From a marine gamma proteobacterium HTCC2089 (GTDB lineage Bacteria; Pseudomonadota; Gammaproteobacteria; Pseudomonadales; Azotimanducaceae): a DNA stretch of 64,000 bases. This document shows positions 44,064-53,071 of the stretch, one piece after another (position 1 is the first letter of the stretch; each line of letters begins with the position of its first letter). Below the pieces are notes generated by a model, which saw only the letters and a program-made list of their open reading frames with translations, had not been told where the DNA came from and made no database searches. Both the position numbers and the translations under genes were made by a program. Where the stretch lies: assembly GCA_905182905.1 (NCBI GenBank), contig CAJJDH010000013.1, positions 89,474-153,473 on the forward strand, in the 5' to 3' direction.

Positions 44064-45149
44064 TTAAGCCCTAAAACTACCAAGCAATTGACCCAGGGTT
44101 TGACGAATAGAGTCGTTTGAGAAGTGCTTCATATAGGTCTCATGAGGCACGGTTTGAGATTGTGTATTGGCCAACTTTTCCGGGGAAAATAGATCAGCAA
44201 TCGCAGCAGCAATAGACTCAGGGGAACCTGGTTCGGCCCAAGCAATGCCTAAACTATGCTTTTGCAAACTAGATGGATAAGCATCTCCACGCATGGTCAG
44301 CACCGTTTTACCACAAGCCAATCCCTGATAAACCTTGTTTGGAATAACTCGCGCGGCTTTTTCACCAATACCGAATACGCCTAAACAAAGATCCGCTCGG
44401 CAAATCCTCTCAGGCAATTTATCAAAAGGTATCCAATCCTCGAAAGACACCGTAATAAGCGGGTTTTTGCATTGCTTACAAATCTCTTCACACCTCACAC
44501 GGTCTGGACCCTGACCCAAAAAGGTAAGTTGGAAAGGGCTACCGTTATAATGCTGTAAAGATTGAGCAATAAACTGAGCTCCCTGAAGTCCGATGAAAGT
44601 ACCAAAGAACAAAGCCTCGGGCTGCGGATTGGGTGGCAGATTTCGTGGGTAGAAAAGAGCCTCTTCCGCGGACACTGGTATTACTGAAATTTGTGCAGCG
44701 GGGAAGCCAAGAAGTTCAGAAAAATATTCGCTATGACATTGAGTGTCGGCTATCACGTGGTCGGCTTGGGCAAAGATTTTACGTTCCCAAGCCAGCAATC
44801 TCTTACCGCGCCAAGAATCCGCCGGGTACTTGCGCCGCTCATTAACGCGTTTATCAAAAGCGCTGATTAAAGGGTCAAATATCAACGGCACGTCATTTCG
44901 CCGACACCATCTCGCGGCAGCAGCGACATCCCTCTGACGAAAACACGGCACCCACACTGCTACAACGTCTTGGAAGTTCTTTAGCGCGGCCTCTAAATCA
45001 GCTAACACAGAAATAGCGGGCTGAAAGGGCACTACCTTATAGCCAGTGGCTTCGAAGCAATCTATTACCGTTCGGTTGCGCGGATAATCTGGACCATAAT
45101 TGCCCAATCTACCCCACCAAAGTATTTTCTTACCTTCACCCTGAAGCAT
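44064..45149 (-). CDS. Glycosyltransferase (GT-B fold, group 1-like)
   Basis: 361 residues. The C-terminal Rossmann half has EALFFGTFIGLQGAQFI, the acceptor/donor stretch SFEDWIPFDKLPERICRADLCLGVFG and the donor-binding ARVIPNKVYQGLACGKTVLT, which is characteristic of GT4-type enzymes. It transfers a sugar onto lipid-linked or LPS acceptors in the cytoplasm; the donor could be dTDP-rhamnose given the rfb genes. The first ~130 residues are the acceptor domain. It is last in a leftward unit with the methyltransferase and YrbL-like kinase. Confidence 0.85.
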   Translation of the reverse strand: MLQGEGKKILWWGRLGNYGPDYPRNRTVIDCFEATGYKVVPFQPAISVLADLEAALKNFQDVVAVWVPCFRQRDVAAAARWCRRNDVPLIFDPLISAFDKRVNERRKYPADSWRGKRLLAWERKIFAQADHVIADTQCHSEYFSELLGFPAAQISVIPVSAEEALFYPRNLPPNPQPEALFFGTFIGLQGAQFIAQSLQHYNGSPFQLTFLGQGPDRVRCEEICKQCKNPLITVSFEDWIPFDKLPERICRADLCLGVFGIGEKAARVIPNKVYQGLACGKTVLTMRGDAYPSSLQKHSLGIAWAEPGSPESIAAAIADLFSPEKLANTQSQTVPHETYMKHFSNDSIRQTLGQLLGSFRA

Positions 45150-45199
45150 GTATTGATCTCAAAATGCTACGCCAGACAGTGCCACTTAGCACTGAGAAT

Positions 45200-45946
45200 T
45201 TACCCCTTATAGCATACGGGAATAATGTCGCCATACTTCATATCTTTGAGCTTAAGAGGAAATTCAGCTGCGCTGAGCAACTCCAAATAGAAATGATACT
45301 GGTCGTCTTCAGCAGAGGAATAATGTAAATCAACTCGCTCAAAGAAAGCCTCATAACGATCGAAGTAGTCGGGGCCGGGCTCGTTATACATACCCAGAAT
45401 TGGGTCGGGGACTTCCATTGCAACAGTTTTTAGATGCAGAAGCGGCACTGGCAATAACGCCATGCCACCGGGCTTAAGGATCCTCGAAAGTTCAGACACT
45501 GCGCGTAAATCATCTTCAACATATTGCAAAACGTGAGAGTTAAGGACTAGATCAAAGCGCTCATCGTCGAAGGGTATAGCCGTTACATCAAACTGGCAAT
45601 CTACCGTTGTGCGGAGCAAATCTGTTGTAACATAGCGGCCACATTGAGCGCGCAGCCGATCTTCTAAGCAAGGTTCCGGGGCAAAATGCAAAACGCTCAA
45701 ACTACCAAGATCTACTCCGGCCAAAACCTTTTGCAAAACAAACCACTGAAATCTGTGCCGCTCCATCGCACTGCAAGAGGGACACTTAGCATTTAGTCTA
45801 GAGCGAATTTTTTTCTTAGCCTTCTTGTCGATAAAGGGGCCGCGATAATCACATACAGGGCAGTGAAATTTTTCCTTCCGCCATTTAAGCGCACGGAACA
45901 GTGGCGCTCTAAAACTATTTTTCACCCGCAACAATTGATTAGACAT
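45200..45946 (-). CDS. SAM-dependent methyltransferase with N-terminal zinc ribbon
   Basis: 248 residues from the ATG at 45946, overlapping the upstream kinase by eight bases. The N-terminal CPVCDYRGPF and CPSCSAMERHR form a four-cysteine zinc ribbon (roughly residues 26-65). The class I methyltransferase core follows: VLHFAPEPCLEDRL, TDLLRTTVDCQFDVTAIPF and FDLVLNSHVLQYVEDD, then LKPGGMALLPVPL. This type is common in polysaccharide loci. It may methylate a terminal sugar; the substrate is not known. Confidence 0.82.
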   Translation of the reverse strand: MSNQLLRVKNSFRAPLFRALKWRKEKFHCPVCDYRGPFIDKKAKKKIRSRLNAKCPSCSAMERHRFQWFVLQKVLAGVDLGSLSVLHFAPEPCLEDRLRAQCGRYVTTDLLRTTVDCQFDVTAIPFDDERFDLVLNSHVLQYVEDDLRAVSELSRILKPGGMALLPVPLLHLKTVAMEVPDPILGMYNEPGPDYFDRYEAFFERVDLHYSSAEDDQYHFYLELLSAAEFPLKLKDMKYGDIIPVCYKG

Positions 45947-46661
45947 GAATATTTTCCGCGCCGTTGATAAATTTTTTTTCAGCTTCAAGCCAAGACAACT
46001 TCCTGTCACTAACCTCCCAAGAAATCCTGTAACTTAACCAGTGCAGGCGCTTTTCCACATGCCGCTTGGCTAACAAAGGTACGTATTTAGCTAATGGGAA
46101 TATCGTTGACAGACCAAAGCCGTCTACTAACACCAAACGCAAATCTGCCGACGTATTATCGGAGTCTGAATTAAGTACCAGCAAATTATGCGGCATTAAG
46201 TTTTTGGTCAGAAGCAAATAGCGGCGCAAAAATATCGCAAACTCCTCTAACGCTAAAGATAAATGGGGAGTTTTGCCAAATTCCTGTAAATAGTACTCCA
46301 GGGTCATCGCAGCAGCATCCTGATCATCGCCGCCAAAAAAATCAGTCACCAAACCAGGGCCAATATCAGTTTCAACCCAGCCGTAGCAACGGGGTATATG
46401 TCGCCAAATATCCGGTGTGTTACGCCGGATCGCTGGCTGCTGAAAAGCTCGGTACTCAATTTTATTGTCATCAAAGCTATCTACAGATCTGAACTTTTTG
46501 TATAGAGGAGCATTTGCCTTAAGTGCTTGGGCCTTGCCTTGGCGATTCACTTTGACACACAAGCTGCCATCACTCGGGTGCTTAAAGCACAGCCGATGGT
46601 CTCCTGTGGCGAAGGGTTTAGAAGAGCCTAAAACAATAGGGTCAGATTGAAATACGGACAT
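45939..46661 (-). CDS. YrbL-like (PhoP-regulated) kinase-fold protein
   Basis: 240 residues of the YrbL-PhoP_reg family, which has a protein-kinase-like fold related to LPS heptose kinases. The nucleotide loop region is DHRLCFKHPSDGSLCVKV with the Lys, the catalytic loop is LMPHNLLVLN and the DFG counterpart is LVDGFG. Family members are annotated only by regulation, but in this LPS-like neighbourhood a sugar kinase role is plausible. First gene of a leftward operon; stop overlaps the next start by eight bases. Confidence 0.82.
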   Translation of the reverse strand: MSVFQSDPIVLGSSKPFATGDHRLCFKHPSDGSLCVKVNRQGKAQALKANAPLYKKFRSVDSFDDNKIEYRAFQQPAIRRNTPDIWRHIPRCYGWVETDIGPGLVTDFFGGDDQDAAAMTLEYYLQEFGKTPHLSLALEEFAIFLRRYLLLTKNLMPHNLLVLNSDSDNTSADLRLVLVDGFGLSTIFPLAKYVPLLAKRHVEKRLHWLSYRISWEVSDRKLSWLEAEKKFINGAENIHV

Positions 46662-46815
46662 ACTTTAGAAAACTCAGATAGACAAAAATACGGATCTTAG
46701 TCCCAGCACTTGGCTTGATTATATCGACTAGCCCGCAGTTTTGGCAAAAACCATATATTTTCCTTATAACCTGACATGTGTAAGTATCACGCTTCTTCAA
46801 CGACGGATTAATCAA

Positions 46816-48273
46816 GTGCACTCATTAGACCTCGCAGTGATCATTGGCTATCTGGGACTGATTACGTTTGTCGGCATCAAGTTAAGTAGCCGGGTGAAAA
46901 ACGCTCACGATTTTTTTCTCGCCGGTAGATCTTTGGCTTGGTGGGTGGTTGGACTGTCTATTATTGGCACCAATATCGACACTAACAGTTATGTAGGCGC
47001 TTCAGGTAACGCCTACAACGTGGGCATTGCTCAAGCCAACTTTGAATGGATTGGCGCCATTCCCGCAATGATTATTGCCTCACTCATTTTTATTCCACTG
47101 TATTGGCGCGCCGGGGTTTATTCCATCCCGGAGTATTTAGGACTCAGATACAATCAGGGTGTTCGTGTAGTGGCGGCTCTTATTGCAAGCGTCTTCGCAG
47201 TCTTTGCATTGGGGGTTGCCATGTGGGCTTTAGCCCTTACTTTGGAGACCTACCTAGGTTGGCCAATTTGGGTAGGGATTTTAGTTTCAGGCACCGTAGT
47301 CGGCCTTTATAGTATCGCCGGCGGTCTAGCGGCTGTTGCAATCACCGACTCCATCCAAGTCAGCATTATGTTCCTTTGCGGCATTCTCATCGTTGGTATT
47401 GGTATTTCTGATGCTGGTGGCTTCGGCGCATTTGCAACCACACTGACCCAAGACAACCCGAATCACCTCCAAGCTTATTTACCCGCAGACAGCGAAGACT
47501 TTCCTTGGCCCGGCGTTATCCTCGGGCTTGGCTTTGTGCTCTCGCCAGCCTATTGGATTGGCAGCCAATCAATTCTGCAAAGAACACTCGGCGCGCGCAC
47601 CCAATGGGATGCGAGTGCCTCGATGATGTTTGCTGCGTTAGCCAAAACCTTTATACCCCTGCTGGTGGTCTTCCCCGGAATCTTAGCTTTGGTCATGAAA
47701 GCAGATATCGAATACCCGGACATGGCTCTACCTTGGGTGATAAAAAACGTCTTGCCACCAGGCATCTCCGGACTAATGTTTGTGGCAATTATTGCTGCGC
47801 TACAGTCGTCTATTGACTCAGGCGTGAACTCAACGTCACTCATGATCACCCGCGACATTCGCCATGTGCTGATAAAAAATCACAACCCCGAAAAAGACCT
47901 CATAGTCGGCCGTTACCTAACCTTAGTACTGCTGCTATCGTCCATGTGCATTGCACCATTTATTGGCGACTTGGGCGGTATCTTTACGTTCCTACAAACC
48001 ATTCTGTCCTTATTCCAAGGACCGATGCTGGCACTTTTGTTACTTGGAGCAATGACTCAAAGAGCTACCCCAATGGCCGGCTTATGGACCTTGGTCAGCG
48101 GCGTATTGGTATCGGCTGTATTATTGCTCGCGCTGGAATGGAACTTACTCTATGTAGCATTTGTCAGTTTCTGCTACTCCATGATCGCACTGTGGACGGT
48201 AAGCGGGTTTACCGAAAAGCTTAGCGATGAAAAACTTGCAACTCTAACCTACCGACCTTGGAGCCGAACATGA
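46816..48273 (+). CDS. Sodium:solute symporter (SSS family)
   Basis: 485 residues starting at a GTG (46816); an upstream TTG at 46741 would add 25 residues with no family support. About 13 membrane helices can be traced. The Na+-binding first helix and following loop read LGLITFVGIKLSSRVKNAHDFFLAGRSLAWW, and SIIGTNIDTNSYVGASG and IPEYLGLRYNQGVRVV are SSS signatures. The substrate (sugar, inositol or a carboxylate) cannot be read. The stop overlaps the ATG of a tiny membrane protein. Confidence 0.9.
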   Translation: MHSLDLAVIIGYLGLITFVGIKLSSRVKNAHDFFLAGRSLAWWVVGLSIIGTNIDTNSYVGASGNAYNVGIAQANFEWIGAIPAMIIASLIFIPLYWRAGVYSIPEYLGLRYNQGVRVVAALIASVFAVFALGVAMWALALTLETYLGWPIWVGILVSGTVVGLYSIAGGLAAVAITDSIQVSIMFLCGILIVGIGISDAGGFGAFATTLTQDNPNHLQAYLPADSEDFPWPGVILGLGFVLSPAYWIGSQSILQRTLGARTQWDASASMMFAALAKTFIPLLVVFPGILALVMKADIEYPDMALPWVIKNVLPPGISGLMFVAIIAALQSSIDSGVNSTSLMITRDIRHVLIKNHNPEKDLIVGRYLTLVLLLSSMCIAPFIGDLGGIFTFLQTILSLFQGPMLALLLLGAMTQRATPMAGLWTLVSGVLVSAVLLLALEWNLLYVAFVSFCYSMIALWTVSGFTEKLSDEKLATLTYRPWSRT

Positions 48274-48464
48274 TTGACTTACCCGTGGCTTGGGCCAATT
48301 ACATCTCAATGGGTATTTTCATTTTTCTCGGCTGCCTTGTTTGGATCGTGCCGAAGAAAGCAGTAATCGCCGATCGCCCAATAACAGATCGCTGGCGCGA
48401 TCTGCGTATCTGGGCAATGGTTCTTATTGCACTGCAGCTGGGGATATACTGGGTCTTTAGCTAG
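48270..48464 (+). CDS. 64-residue two-helix membrane protein coupled to the symporter
   Basis: Starts at the ATG at 48270 that overlaps the symporter stop in ATGA, so the two are translationally coupled. Two hydrophobic helices, ISMGIFIFLGCLVWIV and LRIWAMVLIALQLGIYWVF, are joined by a charged loop (PKKAVIADRPITDRWRD). It looks like a small accessory subunit, in the way small proteins accompany other transporters, but I know of no named family. The GST gene begins on the other strand 17 bases on. Confidence 0.65.
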   Translation: MIDLPVAWANYISMGIFIFLGCLVWIVPKKAVIADRPITDRWRDLRIWAMVLIALQLGIYWVFS

Positions 48465-48480
48465 AGAAGCCCTTGGCTCC

Positions 48481-49095
48481 CTAGTCGACAACAGCTGGCC
48501 GTGCTGTGACGCGTTCGTGCCATGCCCAAATATTTTGGTGTTCATCATCTGGTCGCAGACCTACCAACCTGGTTGCAAAGTCTATTGTACAAATGGCCGT
48601 AATATCGGCCACGGTGTAACGTGCTCCGGCAATATAAGGGTGCTCACCCAATGCAATATCTAGACGCTTATAAAAACTTTTAGTCATTACATCGCCGCGC
48701 TCTTTAGCCGCCTGTATTGGTTCGACCAAACCCATCTTGGCAACGATTGGCCCGTTAACCCAAGAAGCACCAATTGGTGACAGCAGCTCAAGTTCTATGT
48801 GTCTGTGATGCATTTCAATCACAGCTGTCTCTACCGGATCCAGACCAAACAAATTCGGCTCAGGTTGAACAGATTCCAGATAGCGGCAAATGGCAACTGA
48901 TTCACCAATACAGGTGCCGTCATCTAACTCCAAAACAGGAATTTTGCCGCTGGGGTTTTTCTTCATGAACTCAGCGCTCTTATGCTCACGCTTTGCCATA
49001 TCGGTCATAACCACTTCTAATTCAATGCCCTTTTCAGCAGCAAATATTTTCACCCTGCGAGGATTTGGTGCGCCTGGATAATCATAAAATTTCAA
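48481..49095 (-). CDS. Glutathione S-transferase
   Basis: 204 residues starting at a TTG (49095) with GAGGAGA six bases upstream; the frame extends to a TTG at 49110. The N-terminal thioredoxin-like domain has MKFYDYPGAPNPRRVKIFAA, the cis-Pro KIPVLEL, and the GESVAICRYLE motif that binds the glutathione gamma-Glu. The helical C-terminal domain follows (YIAGARYTVADITAICTID). Catalytic residue is probably in the N-terminal PNPRR region. Single gene on the minus strand. Confidence 0.88.
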   Translation of the reverse strand: MKFYDYPGAPNPRRVKIFAAEKGIELEVVMTDMAKREHKSAEFMKKNPSGKIPVLELDDGTCIGESVAICRYLESVQPEPNLFGLDPVETAVIEMHHRHIELELLSPIGASWVNGPIVAKMGLVEPIQAAKERGDVMTKSFYKRLDIALGEHPYIAGARYTVADITAICTIDFATRLVGLRPDDEHQNIWAWHERVTARPAVVD

Positions 49096-49207
49096 ATTTA
49101 TTCTCCTCAACTTTTCTCTTCAAAGGAGCATACTAACAAAAGTGTATGTATTTAGGTTGCACCAACCATTTGCGCACCCCAAAAACGTTTTGCGGAAGAG
49201 GAGATAC

Positions 49208-49717
49208 ATTATCAACATATCGCTTATTGGCATGCCGGGGGCAGGCAAGAGTACGGTGGGAGTTGTCCTGGCAAAATGCCTCGGTATGGAATTTATCGAC
49301 ACCGACATTTTGCTGCAAAACAGTGAGCGGCGCACACTTGAGCAAATACTAAAACAACAGGGTTTTGATCAATTGAGGGCACTTGAAGGCCAACTTATTC
49401 AGCAGCTAGACATAGGAAATGCGGTCATTGCCACCGGTGGAAGCGCTGTATACAACCTGCAAGCTATGGAAAATTTGCACGACTTAAGCATCATAGTTTA
49501 CCTGCAACTTAGCACGGAAAAGCTACGTGAACGTCTAGGCGACTTTGCACAACGAGGCATCGCAGCTGCGCCTGGCACATCGCTAGACCACTTAGCTAAT
49601 GAGCGCCTACCCCTCTATGAAAAATATGCAGACCATACGGTTAACTGCGACAACTATTCATTGGAAGAAGTTGTTGATGAAGTTATTGATCGCGTTTGCA
49701 ATAACAACCTAGGTTAG
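49208..49717 (+). CDS. aroK: Shikimate kinase, apparent non-AUG start
   Basis: Phosphorylates shikimate in the fifth step of chorismate synthesis. About 169 residues, with Walker A GMPGAGKST, the DTDILL metal and shikimate site, TGGSAVY motif and the lid region ERLGDFAQRG. Strong GAGGAG at 49199-49204 is followed not by ATG but by ATT at 49208 and ATC at 49211; the nearest upstream starts (TTG 49190, GTG 49142) have no Shine-Dalgarno site. Family members begin almost at this point (M-x-N-I-x-L-I-G). The ATT start is an inference. It is not linked to aroB here. Confidence 0.82.
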   Translation: MINISLIGMPGAGKSTVGVVLAKCLGMEFIDTDILLQNSERRTLEQILKQQGFDQLRALEGQLIQQLDIGNAVIATGGSAVYNLQAMENLHDLSIIVYLQLSTEKLRERLGDFAQRGIAAAPGTSLDHLANERLPLYEKYADHTVNCDNYSLEEVVDEVIDRVCNNNLG

Positions 49718-49732
49718 GCACTGCTGAAAAAA

Positions 49733-49756
49733 GATAAAAAGATAAAAAGATAAAAA
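49733..49756 (+). repeat. 8-bp tandem repeat GATAAAAA x3
   Basis: Three perfect head-to-tail copies of GATAAAAA follow the shikimate kinase stop. A further GA-rich run and CCCCC follow. Likely slippage-prone sequence; no function seen. Confidence 0.8.
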
Positions 49757-49827
49757 GAAAGTCCCCCAACACTAGGTCCAGGGCGTGGATAACTTAACTA
49801 TGGGTCAGCACCAACTAGTCGAAGTAT

Positions 49828-50169
49828 TTACCTTCTCTCTTCCGCAGAAGCGCAGGTAATACATAGCAACGCTGTCGGATCTACATCTAAGCGCTTCGGC
49901 GCAATATCTTGATCACAGTTCTGACAAATACCGAATTCGTCACTTTCAATACGCTCAAGTGCTGCGCCAATCTGAATCAGCAAACGTTGGCTACGTACTA
50001 CAGCTGCCTTGGCCAGTTCTTGCGCTTGCATGGCATCCATTCTCGACAATCGGCCTACCTTAGACTGGTCTAATTCCACTACTTGAGCAGACCCATCTCT
50101 GGTAGCCGCTGTCATTTGCAGTTGCTCACGCATTTGCAATAACTTTTGCTTCATAGCGTCCTTGTCCAT
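49828..50169 (-). CDS. DksA/TraR-family C4 zinc-finger protein
   Basis: 113 residues. A helical coiled-coil N-terminus (about 1-75) leads to the zinc finger CQNCDQDIAPKRLDVDP followed by CITC, i.e. CxxC-x17-CxxC. DksA-type proteins enter the RNA polymerase secondary channel and act with ppGpp, but the acidic tip residues of DksA (DxxDxA) are not clear here; a TraR/DksA-like minor form is more likely. Diverges from the MoxR gene across 271 bases. Confidence 0.87.
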   Translation of the reverse strand: MDKDAMKQKLLQMREQLQMTAATRDGSAQVVELDQSKVGRLSRMDAMQAQELAKAAVVRSQRLLIQIGAALERIESDEFGICQNCDQDIAPKRLDVDPTALLCITCASAEERR

Positions 50170-50440
50170 ATCACCATCCGCTTTAAAAAGGTTATTTGAC
50201 TGGCTTTTAGCCGCTTCTTAAGCAGCCTCCCCCTAGTACCCGCAACTCGACGTAAACCGACAAAAGTGCCCATATACAGAACCATGTCCTAGCCCACTGT
50301 GAAAGTCTACGCAACCTATACAAGCCAGCCCTGCCAATGGATAATGTCCGGCTTTGTGCCCGAGGTCCCCGCCCTGCGAGTGCGCGGTTTAACTCAGACA
50401 CACACAGTAGAAGTACCACCAGCTCGGATTAAGGAAGATC

Positions 50441-51379
50441 ATGGGAGATATCGAAAAGATTGCTGCATCAGTAGCATCGTTACAAGAAAGCTTTGAGGCT
50501 CACAATTATATTTGTAGCGATCAAATTGCCACCGCCGTATTTCTTGCCTATCAACTGCGCAAACCAATCCTTATTGAAGGGCCACCAGGAGTAGGTAAAA
50601 CCGAACTGGCCAAGACTGCTGCAGAAATGTTTGCGCTACCACTGATTCGCCTCCAGTGCTATGAAGGCCTAGATGAATCAAAAGCAATCTACGAATGGAA
50701 GTATGGCAAGCAACTACTCTATACCCAGGTATTAAAAGAAGCCTTAGATGAAGTCTTGCAAGGTGCCAAAGGGTTTAGTGAATCGGTTAAACGGCTTCAT
50801 GAATTTGGCGACATTTTCTTTTCCGAAGAATTCCTGGAGCCACGCCCTTTGCTCAAGGCTTTGAAAGAAGAGAACGGCTGTGTATTGCTGATTGATGAAA
50901 TAGACAAAGCCGACAACGAGTTTGAATCTTTGCTTTTGGAAATTTTGTCCGACTACCAAGTTTCTATTCCAGAAATAGGTACGGTAAAAGCCTTGGCAGA
51001 ACCGCCTATGGTGTTTTTGACCTCAAATAACACTCGTGAAATTTCCGATGCGTTAAAGCGTCGCTGCCTGCACCTGTATATACCCTTCCCCGATGCCGAT
51101 ATTGAGCAACGTATTGTGGCGGCACGTATTCCTGAGATTCCCCCTGAGCTACAACGTCAGTTGGTGGCCTTTATCCACGAACTAAGAACACTGGATCTGA
51201 AGAAACAGCCGGCTATTTCAGAGACCATTGATTGGGCAAGAACCTTGGTGCTACTGCATGCTGAAGCCTTAGACCCTAAGCTGGTTACAGACACCCTAAA
51301 TGTCATTCTAAAGTTCCAGGAAGATATCGAGAACGTTACGACAGAAGTGAGTTCAATCACCGCAAGGATCACTAAGTAG
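50441..51379 (+). CDS. MoxR-family AAA+ ATPase
   Basis: 312 residues. Walker A is GPPGVGKTE, Walker B VLLIDEIDKAD and sensor 1 FLTSNNTREIS; the arginine finger and sensor 2 lie in ALKRRCLHLYIPFPD. MoxR ATPases assemble or activate metalloenzymes together with a VWA protein. The gene is directly followed by a CoxE-like VWA protein, 33 bases later, which is the usual couple. The target enzyme is not in the window. ATG with AAGGAAG. Confidence 0.9.
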   Translation: MGDIEKIAASVASLQESFEAHNYICSDQIATAVFLAYQLRKPILIEGPPGVGKTELAKTAAEMFALPLIRLQCYEGLDESKAIYEWKYGKQLLYTQVLKEALDEVLQGAKGFSESVKRLHEFGDIFFSEEFLEPRPLLKALKEENGCVLLIDEIDKADNEFESLLLEILSDYQVSIPEIGTVKALAEPPMVFLTSNNTREISDALKRRCLHLYIPFPDADIEQRIVAARIPEIPPELQRQLVAFIHELRTLDLKKQPAISETIDWARTLVLLHAEALDPKLVTDTLNVILKFQEDIENVTTEVSSITARITK

Positions 51380-51411
51380 TTCTAACGAACTGCTTGGAGA
51401 GGAACTATCAT

Positions 51412-52908
51412 ATGAGTATGGATCGAACCATCAGCAATTTCATTCGCGCACTACGCAATGCAGATGTGCGCGTATCTACTGCCGAAACCCTAGATGCGCT
51501 GGGCGCAGTAGAGCTGGTGGGTTATCGAGACAAAGCCTATTTAAAACGTTCCTTAGCCACGGTGCTGCCTAAAACCGTAGATGAAAAAGATACTTTTGAT
51601 GCCTGCTTCGACCAATTTTTTGATTTCCAGGACGTACGCGGTGAACAATCGCCGGGCGGTTCTGGCGAAGATCAATCTGAGGAGCAAGAAGGCGAAGACG
51701 GCGAGTCGGGTGATGGCGAAGGTGGCGGCTCTAGCGGTGAAGAACCCAAGGGCAAAAAGAAAAAGTCTAAATCTAAGGCTAAAAAAAATAACCTTTATGA
51801 AGAAGAGGAGGAAGCTGATTTAGGTCCCGGAGAAATCACAGATCCAAAATCAACTCTTGGTCAATTGCTAATGGGCAACGACCGCGTTGAGCTAAGTATG
51901 GCAATGGGCGCTGCGGGAGAAGAAACCAATGTTCGTGATATTAAAATCTTCACTCAGAAAGGCCTCTATACCCGACGCATAATGGATGCCATGGGACTAC
52001 CGGACCTAAACCGCGAAATCGGCGATCTGCGTACTTCACCCCAAGTACCCGCTCGCAGGCTTGGCCAACAATTAAAAGCCCGCCGAGATTTTTTACGCGA
52101 ACAGGTGAGAGACTATGTTGAGAAGCAGTTTTTGCTTAATGCAGATGTCTCAGGCAAGCGCCTGCGCGAAGAGCTGCTGCGCAAAATTAAACTGTCTAAT
52201 GTAGAGCACCGCAATTTTCGTCTCATTCAAGAAATTGTTTACAAGATGGCGAAAAAACTCAGCGCCCTACACAGCCGACGGAAAAAAATATTCAAACGCG
52301 GCGCACTCAATGTGCCGCGCACCCTGCGCCACAACATGTCTTATGACGGAGCTATTTTCGACCTGCACTGGAAATCAGTTAAAGTTGATCGCCCCAAAGT
52401 CTTTGCCATCTGCGACGTTTCAGGCTCGGTTGCTAACTACGCACGCTTCATGCTGATGTTTCTTTACAGTTTAGATGAAGTTATGCCCAAGGTGCGCAGC
52501 TTTGCGTTTTCATCAGATTTGGCTGAAGTTACCGAACTGTTTAACCGTAACAAAATTGAAGACGCCATCGCCAAGACCTTACGTGATTACGGCGGCGGTT
52601 CTACAGACTACGGCCAAGCACTATTAGACTTCAAAAAGAACTGTCTAGACGACGTAGACAATCGCACCACCATTATTATTTTGGGCGATGCCAGAAATAA
52701 CCATGGGGAAGCACACGCTGAGGTATTGAAAGAGATATACGACCGATCCAAGCGCGTTATTTGGCTGAACCCAGAAGCCAAGCTCGCTTGGAATACAGGG
52801 GACTCGGAAATGCGCAAATATGGCGCGTACTCCCATCAAGTAGAAGAATGCAACTCACTCATGCATCTGGAGCGGGTGGTAGGTAATCTACTGAAACAGA
52901 TTGCCTAA
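51412..52908 (+). CDS. CoxE-like von Willebrand factor A domain protein
   Basis: 498 residues from the ATG at 51412 (GAGAGGAAC upstream). The N-terminal part is helical (ISNFIRALRNADVRVSTAETLDAL). Residues about 78-140 are low-complexity: acidic and Gly/Ser/Glu-rich, then a Lys-rich patch KGKKKKSKSKAKK. The C-terminal half is a VWA domain with MIDAS motif DVSGS, the Thr in GGGSTDYG and Asp in LGDARNN. It partners the MoxR ATPase upstream. Such pairs in carboxydotrophs insert the Mo/Cu centre of CO dehydrogenase; no CO dehydrogenase genes are seen here. Confidence 0.88.
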   Translation: MSMDRTISNFIRALRNADVRVSTAETLDALGAVELVGYRDKAYLKRSLATVLPKTVDEKDTFDACFDQFFDFQDVRGEQSPGGSGEDQSEEQEGEDGESGDGEGGGSSGEEPKGKKKKSKSKAKKNNLYEEEEEADLGPGEITDPKSTLGQLLMGNDRVELSMAMGAAGEETNVRDIKIFTQKGLYTRRIMDAMGLPDLNREIGDLRTSPQVPARRLGQQLKARRDFLREQVRDYVEKQFLLNADVSGKRLREELLRKIKLSNVEHRNFRLIQEIVYKMAKKLSALHSRRKKIFKRGALNVPRTLRHNMSYDGAIFDLHWKSVKVDRPKVFAICDVSGSVANYARFMLMFLYSLDEVMPKVRSFAFSSDLAEVTELFNRNKIEDAIAKTLRDYGGGSTDYGQALLDFKKNCLDDVDNRTTIIILGDARNNHGEAHAEVLKEIYDRSKRVIWLNPEAKLAWNTGDSEMRKYGAYSHQVEECNSLMHLERVVGNLLKQIA

Positions 52909-53071
52909 TACAGCCCAAAATTTTAGTTACTCAAACAGCTAGAGGCAGCGTATGCAGCCAGCTAGCAGATTGCTAATAGACTGCTAGAATGAGCACTCAC
53001 AGGCCTTTACAACCTAAAATATGCGAGTGATAACGAACAACAACTCCATGAACACGCAATAACTAAAAAGC

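Noticed and set aside
50170..50440. Open frames in the DksA/MoxR divergent gap
   Set aside because: Short frames on both strands lack ribosome sites and known motifs; the gap is likely promoter DNA.
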